9,185 bases of DNA, from positions 331 through 9,515 of the forward strand of contig JAKJFB010000083.1 of NCBI GenBank assembly GCA_022705125.1, in the 5' to 3' direction. This DNA is from Pseudomonadota bacterium (GTDB taxonomy: Bacteria > Pseudomonadota > Gammaproteobacteria > Pseudomonadales > UBA5518). Of this stretch, positions 1-8,343 are shown piece after piece. How positions within the stretch are numbered: the stretch's first letter is position 1; the number at the start of each line of letters is the position of its first letter. The notes beneath the pieces are model-generated. The model was not told where the DNA came from and searched no databases. It saw only the letters and a list, made by a program, of their open reading frames with translations. Position numbers and translations under genes: made by a program.

Positions 1-63
1 CCACCGCCGTGCCAACGCCGCGAGTCCTGCGTACGGGCGGCGCGGCTGGCGGAACGGGGATAT

Positions 64-110
64 ATGACAATCCGTACACTTTGCGAATGATTCGCATTTT
101 CCGCTAGACT
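64..110 (+). promoter_or_regulatory. Probable feoAB promoter region
   Basis: Two sigma70-like pairings can be drawn. One has ATGACA (64-69) as the -35 and AATGAT (86-91) as the -10 with a 16-bp spacer, giving a leader of roughly 20 nt. The other has TTGCGA (81-86) and TAGACT (105-110) with an 18-bp spacer, which would start transcription almost at the feoA ATG. Either way the Fur box overlaps a core promoter element, as expected for iron repression. No clear Shine-Dalgarno sequence precedes feoA. The choice between the two promoters is inference. Confidence 0.4.
82..96. promoter_or_regulatory. Fur box upstream of feoA
   Basis: TGCGAAT-G-ATTCGCA is a perfect 7-1-7 inverted repeat. It matches the Fur consensus core TGATAAT-N-ATTATCA at most positions; only the two middle bases of each arm (CG/CG in place of AT/AT) differ. 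It ends 20 bp before the feoA start codon and overlaps the predicted promoter. Fur bound to Fe(II) would block transcription of the ferrous iron transporter when iron is plentiful. The palindrome is seen directly; the Fur assignment rests on consensus similarity plus the gene it precedes. Confidence 0.82.
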
Positions 111-116
111 CCGCGC

Positions 117-359
117 ATGGAAAACAGCAATACCAGTTTTTCCCGGCTGCAGCGTGGCGACCGTGCGCGCGTGCTGGGCTTTGGCCCCATGCCCGAGTAC
201 TACCGCAACCGGCTGCTCAGCCTGGGCCTGACCCCCGGCACCGAGTTCACCGTCGCACGCGAGGCGCCGCTAGGCGACCCGGTGCAGATCAACCTGCGCG
301 GTTTCCGCCTGAGCGTGCGCCGCGCCGAGGCCGCGGGCCTGGAGGTGGAACTACTGTGA
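117..359 (+). CDS. feoA: Ferrous iron transport protein A (FeoA)
   Basis: Small cytoplasmic SH3-like protein of 80 residues, the usual FeoA size, which supports Fe(II) uptake by FeoB, probably by binding its cytoplasmic part. The family signature is visible: an N-terminal 'L-x-x-G-D-x-A-R-V' stretch (residues 11-19), the central 'RLLSLGLTPGTEFTV' block (about 32-46), then 'APLGDPVQINLRGFRLSVRR' (50-69), the typical end of the FeoA fold. The start ATG at 117 is the first in frame after the Fur box; no strong ribosome binding site precedes it. Its stop overlaps the feoB start (GTGA, 356-359), and the 3' end carries the feoB Shine-Dalgarno sequence, so the two are very likely co-transcribed and translationally coupled. 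Identification is secure from sequence plus context. Confidence 0.95.
   Translation: MENSNTSFSRLQRGDRARVLGFGPMPEYYRNRLLSLGLTPGTEFTVAREAPLGDPVQINLRGFRLSVRRAEAAGLEVELL
341..346 (+). promoter_or_regulatory. Shine-Dalgarno sequence for feoB
   Basis: GGAGGT, a full-strength ribosome binding site, lies inside the last codons of feoA, 9 nt before the GTG at 356. It decides the otherwise unusual GTG start of feoB. Confidence 0.8.
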
Positions 360-2674
360 ACAAGCCCTTCACGATCGCGCTGGTCGGCAACCCCAACTGC
401 GGCAAGACCACGCTGTTCAACCGCCTGACCGGCACCCACCAGAGCGTGGGCAACTGGCCCGGCGTGACGGTCGAGCGCAAGACCGGCAGCTTCACGCACG
501 AGGGCCGCCAGTTCCTGGTGGTCGACCTCCCCGGCACCTTCTCGCTGCACGTCTCGCGCGACGACGACGCGATCGATCAGCAGATTGCCCAGGCCTACGT
601 GCTGGCGCGCGAGGCCGACCTGATCGTCAACATCATCGACGCCTCGAGCATCGCGCGCGGGCTGTACCTGAGCTCGCAGCTGTTCGATGCCAGCGTGCCC
701 GTGGTGGTGGCGCTGAACATGGTCGACGTCGCGCAGTCGCAGGGCGTGCACGTGGACGCGCACCGCCTCGCGGCCTGCCTCGGCTGCCCCGTGGTGCCGC
801 TGGTCGCGAGCCGCGGCGAGGGCGTGCGCGCACTGATCGAGGAAGTGTGCGCGGGACTGCAGACCCGGCAGCCGCCGCCGCAGCGCATGGCGCTGGACGC
901 CACGCTCGAATCGGCACTGCTGCGCGTGCAGGCCGCGCTCGATCCCGCGGATGCGGGCCCGGCCGGACGCATGCTCGCCGGTGCCTTGCTCGCGCGCGAC
1001 GCCGCCGTGCTGGAACGCATCGGCGAGGCCGCACGAGCGCGCGTGCTCGCGATCGTCGACGAGCTAGAGGCCACGCTCGGTGGCAACGCGGGCGATGCGC
1101 TGATCGGCGCGCGCTACCAGGCCATCGGCACCATCGTGGACCAGGCGGTGCGCACCGAGGACGCCAAGCGCTTCAACCTCACGGATGCGCTCGATCGCGT
1201 GCTGTTGAACCGCGTGCTCGCTTTCCCGCTGCTGCTCGGCGTGATGTACCTGATGTTCATGTTCACGATCAACGTGGGCGGGGCCTTCATCGATTTCTTC
1301 GATATCGCCGCCGGCGCGCTGTTCGTCGAGGCGCCGCGCCTGGCGCTGGATGCGCTCGGCCTGCCGGCCTGGCTCGTGACCGCCGTCGCCGATGGCGTCG
1401 GCGGCGGCGTGCAACTGGTCGCGAGCTTCATCCCGATCATCGCCACGCTGTTCCTGTTCCAGAGTTTCCTCGAGGACTCGGGCTACATGGCGCGCGCGGC
1501 CTTCATCCTCGATCGCCTGATGCGCGCGATCGGCCTGCCGGGCAAGTCCTTCGTGCCGCTGATCGTCGGCTTCGGTTGCAACGTGCCCGCGGTGATGGCC
1601 ACGCGCAGCCTCGACACCCAGCAGGACCGCCTGCTCACCGCGATGATGGCGCCGTTCATGTCCTGCGGCGCGCGGCTCACCGTGTATGCGCTGTTCGCCG
1701 CCGCGCTGTTCCAGCGCAACGGCCAGAACGTGGTGTTCGCGCTGTACCTGATCGGCATCGCGCTGGCGATCGTGACCGGGCTGCTGGTGCGCCGGCGCCT
1801 GCTGGCGCGCGATCTGTCGCCGTTCCTCCTCGAACTGCCGCCCTACCATGTGCCGACACTGCGCGGGCTGCTCACCCACACCTGGTTTCGCCTGCAGGGC
1901 TTCGTGCTGCGCGCCGGCAAGGCGATCGTGGCGGTGGTGCTGCTGCTGAACTTCGTGAACTCCATCGGCACCGACGGTTCCTTCGGCAACCAGAACACCG
2001 AGCGCTCGCTGCTGTCGGCGATCGGCAAGAGCATCACGCCGGTCTTCGCGCCGATGGGGCTGACCGAGGCCAACTGGCCGGCGACTGTCGGCATCTTCAG
2101 CGGCGTGTTCGCCAAGGAAGTGGTGGTGGGCACGCTGGACGCGCTCTACACCAACATGGCGCGCGCGGATGACGTGGCGCCGGAGCCCGTGAGCATCGGC
2201 GCGATGCTCGAGGAGGCCGTGGCCTCGGTGGGCACCAACCTTGCCGCGCTCGGCGACACCTTCGGCGATCCGCTGGGCATGGGCAACCTCGACGACAGCG
2301 CCGCCATCGCCGAGGAACAGGCGGTGCATTCGGGCACGCTCGGCCTGATGGCCACGCTGTTCGACGGCCAGCTCGGCGCGTTCAGCTACGTGCTGTTCGT
2401 GCTGCTGTACATGCCCTGCGTGGCCACACTGGGCGCGATCTACAAGGAGCTCGGGGGTTTCTGGGCGTTCTTTTCAGCGACCTGGAACACGGTGATCGCC
2501 TACACGCTGGCGGTGACCGTCTACCAGGCCGGCACCTTCGCCGCGCATCCGGTTTCATCCGCGGCGTGGATCGCCGGTTGCGCCGCGGCGCTGCTCGGCT
2601 GCTATGCGTGGCTCATGCACCTGGGGCGCCAGCGCGCGGGCAGTGGCAAGCTGATCCCGGTGGTGAACCTGTAA
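356..2674 (+). CDS. feoB: Ferrous iron transporter FeoB (GTPase-permease)
   Basis: Inner-membrane Fe(II) importer with an N-terminal G domain. At 772 residues it is essentially the length of E. coli FeoB. G1 is GNPNCGKT (residues 11-18), G2 lies in NWPGVTVERK (33-42), G3 is DLPG (57-60) and G4 is NMVD (121-124). A helical linker region (about 170-280) precedes the membrane part, which starts near residue 285. The first Gate motif holds GFGCNVPAVM (405-414) and MAPFMSCGARL (431-441); the cysteines C408 and C437 correspond to the conserved membrane cysteines of the family. A second half contains FSGVFAKEVVVGTLDALY and, near the C-terminus, LLYMPCVATLGAIYKE. Translation starts at GTG, set by a strong ribosome binding site and the 4-bp overlap with feoA. 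No feoC follows; the next gene is convergent. No domain appears missing. Confidence 0.97.
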   Translation: MNKPFTIALVGNPNCGKTTLFNRLTGTHQSVGNWPGVTVERKTGSFTHEGRQFLVVDLPGTFSLHVSRDDDAIDQQIAQAYVLAREADLIVNIIDASSIARGLYLSSQLFDASVPVVVALNMVDVAQSQGVHVDAHRLAACLGCPVVPLVASRGEGVRALIEEVCAGLQTRQPPPQRMALDATLESALLRVQAALDPADAGPAGRMLAGALLARDAAVLERIGEAARARVLAIVDELEATLGGNAGDALIGARYQAIGTIVDQAVRTEDAKRFNLTDALDRVLLNRVLAFPLLLGVMYLMFMFTINVGGAFIDFFDIAAGALFVEAPRLALDALGLPAWLVTAVADGVGGGVQLVASFIPIIATLFLFQSFLEDSGYMARAAFILDRLMRAIGLPGKSFVPLIVGFGCNVPAVMATRSLDTQQDRLLTAMMAPFMSCGARLTVYALFAAALFQRNGQNVVFALYLIGIALAIVTGLLVRRRLLARDLSPFLLELPPYHVPTLRGLLTHTWFRLQGFVLRAGKAIVAVVLLLNFVNSIGTDGSFGNQNTERSLLSAIGKSITPVFAPMGLTEANWPATVGIFSGVFAKEVVVGTLDALYTNMARADDVAPEPVSIGAMLEEAVASVGTNLAALGDTFGDPLGMGNLDDSAAIAEEQAVHSGTLGLMATLFDGQLGAFSYVLFVLLYMPCVATLGAIYKELGGFWAFFSATWNTVIAYTLAVTVYQAGTFAAHPVSSAAWIAGCAAALLGCYAWLMHLGRQRAGSGKLIPVVNL

Positions 2675-2675
2675 C

Positions 2676-2697
2676 GTGGGTCCGCATTCATGCGGAC
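2676..2697. repeat. REP-like palindrome, copy 1, at the feoB 3' end
   Basis: The element begins 1 bp after the feoB stop. It reads GTGG, then stem GTCCGCA, loop TTCA, stem TGCGGAC. The 7-bp stem is perfect. A second copy at 8921-8942 shares the head, the outer stem and the loop start. The stop codon of the convergent amidotransferase gene (2688-2690) lies in the loop. A GTRG tetranucleotide in front of a short palindrome is the form known for REP elements. It may also act as a transcription barrier or RNA-stabilising hairpin; there is no T-run for a classic terminator. Just downstream (2701-2715) another short dyad, GTCCGGC-T-GCCGAAC with an imperfect outer stem, may be part of the same unit. 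Confidence 0.6.
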
Positions 2698-3581
2698 ATG
2701 GTCCGGCTGCCGAACGCGCATCCGAACAGGGATTCAGACCCACGGCGCGGCGCCGATTGCGCCGGCACGCGCAGCGACAGGATGCGCAGCCGATAGTCGG
2801 GATCCACGCCGAGGACGCTGGCATCGGGCAGCAGACGCCACGGCTCCTCCGGTGTAACCGGCTCGGAGGCCACCTCCACCGCGCGGTAAGCGGCTCCCGG
2901 TTCGTGGTGCACGTGCGCCCGCCCGCAGACGGAACACCGCACGATCGCGTCGCGACAGAGGTACCACAGGCTGCGGTTCAGCCGCGAGGCCACCATCTGC
3001 CGGCCATCGCTCAGCACGATGTTCAGCCCGACCTTGCTGCCGGGAGCGATCTCGTGACACCACGCCAGCACGCGCTCCAGGCCCGCACGCACCGTGCCGG
3101 GCAGATCGTCCTGCGGTCCGCGCAACCAGCGCGTGAGCAGGTAGTGGAACAGGTGCTCGCTGTCGGTCTGGCCGCGGATCGCGGCGCGGTGCAGCGGATC
3201 GGTCTCCGCGAGCATGCGCTGGCGCACCTGCCCGAAGTCCGGGATCGTCCCGTTGTGCGCGAAGGTGAAGCGCCCGTGGCGGAAAGGATGCGTGTTCTCG
3301 ACGCTGGTCTGGCCCACCGTTGCGCGCCGCACATGGGCAACGACCGCATGCGCGTGCACGCGTGCGGCCTTCCTCGGGAAATGCTCGCCGTGGTAGGCCG
3401 CCCAGGCCTGCTTCTCGACACTCGGCGCGCCATCCGTATAGTCCGCCACGCCCCAGCCATGCCCGTGCACGACTCCCTCGGCATCCCCCTCGCTCTGGCG
3501 CATCAGGCTGTTCTGCGAGCGCACGAGGCTGCATTCCGCACGCGTGGGTTCGTTTGCCATCAGCGCGTAAAGCCGGCACAT
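2688..3581 (-). CDS. Class II glutamine amidotransferase (YafJ/EgtC-like)
   Basis: Cytoplasmic Ntn-hydrolase of 297 residues expected to release ammonia from glutamine. Cys2 directly follows the initiator Met and would be the N-terminal nucleophile after Met removal, which fixes the start at 3581; a GAGAG ribosome binding site lies 9 nt upstream. Family motifs appear in order: HGWGVADY (41-48), AHVRRAT (82-88), ENTHPF (95-100), FAHNGT (107-112) and GQTDSEHLF (137-145), the last forming part of the glutamine pocket. After about residue 185 comes 'SDGRQMVASRLNRSLWYL', then a CSVCGRAHVHH segment (216-226) that could bind a metal, and 'VASEPVTPEEPWRLLP'. No acceptor or synthetase domain is fused, so the substrate is unknown. 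EgtC (ergothioneine synthesis) is one relative, but no other egt gene is present here. The last residues are encoded within a REP-like palindrome. Confidence 0.88.
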   Translation of the reverse strand: MCRLYALMANEPTRAECSLVRSQNSLMRQSEGDAEGVVHGHGWGVADYTDGAPSVEKQAWAAYHGEHFPRKAARVHAHAVVAHVRRATVGQTSVENTHPFRHGRFTFAHNGTIPDFGQVRQRMLAETDPLHRAAIRGQTDSEHLFHYLLTRWLRGPQDDLPGTVRAGLERVLAWCHEIAPGSKVGLNIVLSDGRQMVASRLNRSLWYLCRDAIVRCSVCGRAHVHHEPGAAYRAVEVASEPVTPEEPWRLLPDASVLGVDPDYRLRILSLRVPAQSAPRRGSESLFGCAFGSRTMSA

Positions 3582-3643
3582 GTCGAGGCGCTCTCGGGGA
3601 TGAACTTATCCTGAGTAAGAGCACAGATCCGGCTTCATGCAAG

Positions 3644-3702
3644 GCCGATGTGTGATTTTCATGGGCTTTCCGCATAATTTACGCCACATCGGCAGCTGCC
3701 GA
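3644..3702. promoter_or_regulatory. Dyad-rich probable operator/promoter between divergent genes
   Basis: A perfect 9-bp inverted repeat, GCCGATGTG (3644-3652) and CACATCGGC (3685-3693), flanks 32 bp of unusually AT-rich sequence containing CATAAT (3673-3678), a 5/6 match to the sigma70 -10 box. The best -35 at 17-bp spacing (GTGTGA, 3650-3655) is weak. The right arm overlaps a perfect 14-bp palindrome, TCGGCAGCTGCCGA (3689-3702). The arm centres are about 41 bp apart, close to four helical turns. The block sits upstream of both the amidotransferase gene and the DUF3833 lipoprotein gene and looks like a regulator binding site, but the regulator is unknown. The symmetry is seen directly; the function is inferred. 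Confidence 0.5.
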
Positions 3703-3772
3703 CGCGGGGTAGCCACGGCTGGTCCATACGGTGACGGTTCGCGTAGAACCGGCGTACCCCCGGAGAACTGCC

Positions 3773-4318
3773 ATGCCCCGCCCCTTTCTGCCAGTCATCG
3801 CCAGTGTCGCGTCCCTGCTGCTGCTGCTCGGCGGCTGCGCCCGCGCGCCCGGGTTGCCGCAAGAGACCGCCCCCTCGGCGTTCGTCATCGAGCGCGATCT
3901 CGAGGGCGCCACGGTCGCGCGGGGCGAGTTCTCGGCGATCAACGGCGTCAGGCGCGGCTTCACCGTCTACCTCGAAGGCGTGCACTCCGGCGACACGTTC
4001 ACTTTGAAGGAGCGTTTCGAGTACGACGACGGAGAGCGCGACCACAAGACCTGGGTGCTGAGGCTCGCGGGAGACGGACAATACACCGGGACGCGCGAAG
4101 ATCTCGTGGGAGCGGCGCGAGGCTGGCAGGACGGCCCGGCCTTTCGCCTCGAATACGATGTGCGCCTGCCGGGCGAAAACGGCGAGCCCGGCATGAAGGT
4201 GCGTTTCCGGGACGTGATGGTGAAGATGGCCGACGGGCGCGTCCTGAACCACGCGTCGGTCGGAAAATGGGGTGTGCGCGTTGCCTCGGTGGAACTCGTC
4301 ATCGAGCAGGCGCCATGA
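3773..4318 (+). CDS. DUF3833-type lipoprotein
   Basis: Predicted lipoprotein of 181 residues. The N-terminus has a hydrophobic core (about residues 6-19) and lipobox LGGC with Cys22. The next residue is Ala, not Asp, favouring outer-membrane sorting. The mature part reads like the DUF3833 family from memory: 'ATVARGEFSAINGVRRGFTV' (46-65), an F/Y-x-x-D-D-G turn (FEYDDGERDHKTWVLR, 84-99), 'GQYTGTREDLVGAARGWQDG', then 'VRFRDVMVKMADGRVLNHAS' and a final 'KWGVRVASVELVIE'. The family has no established biochemical function. The start at 3773 is chosen because GGAG lies 7 nt upstream and the signal peptide begins there; an upstream in-frame start at 3731 would add 14 residues before it. An SGNH hydrolase gene follows after 49 bp on the same strand, probably in one operon. 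Confidence 0.8.
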   Translation: MPRPFLPVIASVASLLLLLGGCARAPGLPQETAPSAFVIERDLEGATVARGEFSAINGVRRGFTVYLEGVHSGDTFTLKERFEYDDGERDHKTWVLRLAGDGQYTGTREDLVGAARGWQDGPAFRLEYDVRLPGENGEPGMKVRFRDVMVKMADGRVLNHASVGKWGVRVASVELVIEQAP

Positions 4319-4367
4319 ACGTCGTCCCCCGCAAGAATTCCTGAAGCGTCACCTTCCCGGCTGCGCA

Positions 4368-5162
4368 ATGGCCATGCAACGGCGCTGCTTCGTGTTCCTC
4401 CTCGGGGGAGCAGCTGTCGCCGCGCTGCCTGGCACATCCGGTTGTTCGGCCTCGCGCATCGGCGAAGCCGTGGCGTTGTCGCAGCGCAGCGAGCCGCTGC
4501 AACAGGCACCGCCCGACGCCGTGCAACGGCTGCTGATCGTGGGCGACAGCACCGGGGTGGGCACCGGCGCCAGCTCGGCGCAGGGCAGCCTGGCCGGGCT
4601 GATCGCACGCGACCACCCACGCCTGCACATCGACAACCGCTCCCGCGACGGCGCCACCTTTGCCGACGTCGTGCAGCAGCTGGAGGGCGAGGAGCGCCAC
4701 GACGTGATCCTGGTGCTGGCCGGAGGCAACGACATCACCCGCATGCGCGCGCTCGATGCGGTGCGCACCGACATCGACCGCGTGGCGTCGATGGCCAGCG
4801 CCCGCGCCACGTACGTGGTGCTGATGCCAGCCGGCAACGTGGGCAATGCGCGGTTCTTCGTGCCGCCGGTCTCGTGGCTGATGACTTCGCGCTCGCGCAC
4901 CCTGCACGATCTGGTTCGCGCCGCGGCCATGCGCTATCAGCTTGCCTACGTGAACCTGTTTATGGAGCCCGAAGCGGATCCCTTCGCGAGGGCTCCGCAC
5001 CTGAGCGCAGCGGATGGTTTGCACCCCAGCGACGCGGGCTACCTGGTGTGGTACCGCGAGTTGCTGGCGCAGACGGATCTCGGCGACCGGCTGTCGATAT
5101 CGCGCGACGGCGCTGAATCGGCGACGGTGCCGCGCCAGGCAGCGCCGCCGCGGCGGACGTAA
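4368..5162 (+). CDS. Exported SGNH/GDSL-family hydrolase
   Basis: Probable exported esterase or acyl hydrolase of 264 residues. Block I is LLIVGDSTGVGTG (55-67) with Ser61 as nucleophile. The block II glycine is probably in NRSRDGATF (Gly95). Block III is GGND (119-122) with oxyanion-hole Asn121. Block V is ADGLHPSDAGY (215-225), with Asp216 and His219 completing the DxxH pair. The N-terminus, MAMQRRCFVF followed by a hydrophobic stretch, resembles a twin-arginine signal (R5-R6-x-F8), and Cys26 in GTSGC could be a weak lipobox; both are inferences. The ATG at 4368 or the one at 4374 is chosen because the signal sequence begins there; the frame stays open back to a GTG at 4272, but that would overlap the upstream lipoprotein gene. 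Substrate unknown. The C-terminal 25 residues are low-complexity and Arg/Ala/Pro-rich. Confidence 0.85.
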   Translation: MAMQRRCFVFLLGGAAVAALPGTSGCSASRIGEAVALSQRSEPLQQAPPDAVQRLLIVGDSTGVGTGASSAQGSLAGLIARDHPRLHIDNRSRDGATFADVVQQLEGEERHDVILVLAGGNDITRMRALDAVRTDIDRVASMASARATYVVLMPAGNVGNARFFVPPVSWLMTSRSRTLHDLVRAAAMRYQLAYVNLFMEPEADPFARAPHLSAADGLHPSDAGYLVWYRELLAQTDLGDRLSISRDGAESATVPRQAAPPRRT

Positions 5163-5180
5163 CGGACAAAACATGAATGC

Positions 5181-5208
5181 GCGGGTAGCGGGCGGGGCCC
5201 GCTCCCGC
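5181..5208. terminator. GC-rich hairpin at the SGNH/cysS convergent junction
   Basis: GCGGG-T-AGCGGGC (5181-5193), loop GGG, then GCCCGCT-CCCGC (5197-5208) folds into a 12-bp stem with one bulged T. It lies between the SGNH stop (5162) and the cysS stop (5220), so it may terminate or shield transcripts from both sides. There is no T-run on either strand, so a classic intrinsic terminator is not shown; it could equally be a repeat of another REP-like family. Confidence 0.5.
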
Positions 5209-5219
5209 ACCAGTGCCGC

Positions 5220-6626
<1,407 letters not shown>

Positions 6627-6629
6627 GAC

Positions 6630-8309
6630 TCAGCCCTTCCCCGCCTCGGACCACACGTCGCGCAGCCCGATGGTCCTGTTGAACACCACCTGCCCGTTTG
6701 CGGCGGGCTCCGGATCGCGGCAGAAATACCCCTCGCGCTCGAACTGGAAGGTCTGGCCCAGCGCTGCGTCGGCGAGGCTGCGCTCGGCCTTGCAGCCGGC
6801 GAGCACCTGCAGGCTGTCGGGGTTCAGGTTGTCGAGGAAATTGCGCTCGCCCGCATCGGGCTGCGCATCGCGGAACAGCCGGTCGTAGAGCCTCACCTCG
6901 CAGTCGAGCGCCCGGCTGGCCTCGACCCAGTGGATCACGCCCTTGACCTTGCGCCCGTCGGCGGGGTTCTTGCCGAGCGTGTCCGGGTCGTAACTGCAGC
7001 GTAGCTCGACGATCTCGCCGGCGGCATCGCGCACCACCTCATCGGCGCGGATCACGTAGGCATTGCGCAGCCTGACCTCGGCACCCAGCACCAGGCGCTT
7101 GTAGTCCTTCGAGGCCTCCATGCGGAAGTCCTCGCGATCGATCCACAGCTCGCGCGAGAACGGCAGGACCCGCTGGCCGAGATCGAGGCGCTGCGGATGC
7201 GCCATGACCAGCAGCTCGTCGTGCTGCGCGTCGGGATAATTCGTGAGCGTGACCTTGAGCGGACGCAGCACGCACATCGCGCGCGGGGCGTTCTTGTCGA
7301 GGTCGTCGCGGATGCAGTACTCGAACATGCCCAGATCGACCAGGCCGTCGGAGCGGCTCACGCCGGTGCGCTCGACGAAGTCGCGGATCGCCCCCGGGCT
7401 GACGCCGCGCCGGCGCAGGCCCGAGATCGTCGGCATGCGCGGATCGTCCCAGCCCTGCACGTGCCCTTCCTCGACCAGCTGGCGCAGCTTGCGCTTGCTG
7501 GTGACGGTGTAGCTCAGGTTCAGGCGCGCGAATTCGTACTGGCGCGGACGGCTCGGCACCGGCAGGTTCGCGATGAACCACTCGTACAGCGGGCGGTGAT
7601 CCTCGAACTCCAGCGTGCAGATCGAGTGCGTCACGTGCTCGATAGCGTCCTCCTGCCCGTGCGCGAAGTCATAGGACGGGTAGATGTGCCAGGCGTTGCC
7701 GGTGCGGTGATGGTGCGCGTGCTTCACGCGATACAGCACCGGGTCGCGCAGGTTCAGGTTGGGCGAGCCCATGTCGATGCGCGCGCGCAGCGTCATGCGG
7801 CCCTCCTCGATGCTGCCCTGGCGCATCTGCGCGAGCAGTTCCAAGCTCTCGGGGGCCGCGGCGCTGCGCGTGCGGTACGGGCTGTCGCGGCCGGGCTCGG
7901 TCAGCGTGCCGCGATACTGGCGCATCTCTTCGGGCCCCAGCTCGCAGACGTAGGCCAGCCCCTCGCGCACCAGGTGCTGCGCCCAGCCGTAGAGCGTCTC
8001 GAAGTAATCGCTGGCGTAGCGCACCTCGCCGTCCCAGGCGTAACCCAGCCAGGACACGTCGCGGATGATCGAATCGACGTACTCGACGTCCTCGGTGGAG
8101 GGGTTGGTGTCGTCGAAGCGCAGGTTGCAGACCCCGCCGAACTCCTGCGCCAGCCCGAAGTTCACGCAGATCGACTTGGCGTGCCCGATGTGCAGGTAGC
8201 CGTTGGGCTCCGGCGGGAAACGCGTGACGACCCCGCTCACGCGCTCCGCCGCCAGGTCGTCGCGGATGATCGTGCGCAGGAAGTTCGAGGGTTTGGGGGC
8301 GTCTGTCAT
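6630..8309 (-). CDS. glnS: Glutaminyl-tRNA synthetase
   Basis: Class I synthetase charging tRNA-Gln directly with glutamine. The chosen start at 8309 gives 559 residues, close to the E. coli length, and places HIGH at 40-43 as in E. coli. Other signatures: [16 protein letters not shown] (31-46), RFDDTNP (64-70), [20 protein letters not shown] (192-211), [20 protein letters not shown] (213-232) and the KMSKS equivalent TSKRKL (270-275), followed by WDDPRMPT (287-294) and the C-terminal beta-barrel anticodon domains. The frame stays open to 8375, but those extra 22 residues lie over the promoter and lack family similarity. No obvious Shine-Dalgarno sequence precedes 8309. The presence of GlnRS implies that tRNA-Gln need not be made by the Glu-tRNA amidotransferase route. 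First gene of the glnS-cysS operon. Confidence 0.97.
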   Translation of the reverse strand: MTDAPKPSNFLRTIIRDDLAAERVSGVVTRFPPEPNGYLHIGHAKSICVNFGLAQEFGGVCNLRFDDTNPSTEDVEYVDSIIRDVSWLGYAWDGEVRYASDYFETLYGWAQHLVREGLAYVCELGPEEMRQYRGTLTEPGRDSPYRTRSAAAPESLELLAQMRQGSIEEGRMTLRARIDMGSPNLNLRDPVLYRVKHAHHHRTGNAWHIYPSYDFAHGQEDAIEHVTHSICTLEFEDHRPLYEWFIANLPVPSRPRQYEFARLNLSYTVTSKRKLRQLVEEGHVQGWDDPRMPTISGLRRRGVSPGAIRDFVERTGVSRSDGLVDLGMFEYCIRDDLDKNAPRAMCVLRPLKVTLTNYPDAQHDELLVMAHPQRLDLGQRVLPFSRELWIDREDFRMEASKDYKRLVLGAEVRLRNAYVIRADEVVRDAAGEIVELRCSYDPDTLGKNPADGRKVKGVIHWVEASRALDCEVRLYDRLFRDAQPDAGERNFLDNLNPDSLQVLAGCKAERSLADAALGQTFQFEREGYFCRDPEPAANGQVVFNRTIGLRDVWSEAGKG

Positions 8310-8343
8310 CGGGGTATCGGGTCGCGGGAAAATCAAGCGGGCA

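Noticed and set aside
1..63. Possible end of an upstream gene
   Set aside because: Too little sequence to see a frame with supporting features; nothing recognisable.
847..2172. Long plus-strand reading frame of 441 codons inside feoB
   Set aside because: Very Arg/Ala/Gly-rich translation with no family features, in a shifted frame of a gene with clear FeoB motifs; an effect of high GC.
1064..2329. 421-codon minus-strand reading frame antisense to feoB
   Set aside because: His/Glu/Arg-rich composition typical of antisense frames of GC-rich genes; no recognisable domain.
2676..3614. 312-codon plus-strand frame opposite the amidotransferase
   Set aside because: The minus strand encodes a clear Ntn amidotransferase with Cys2 and conserved motifs; the plus frame has none.
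4315..4344. Tiny ORF overlapping the DUF3833 stop (ATGA), 9 residues
   Set aside because: Too short for evidence; the ATGA overlap might look like coupling, but there is no conserved content to support it.
4378..4400. Confident Tat export of the SGNH hydrolase
   Set aside because: The RR-x-F pattern is present, but the Ser/Thr before it and the Lys after it are absent, so it is kept only as a possibility in the gene entry.
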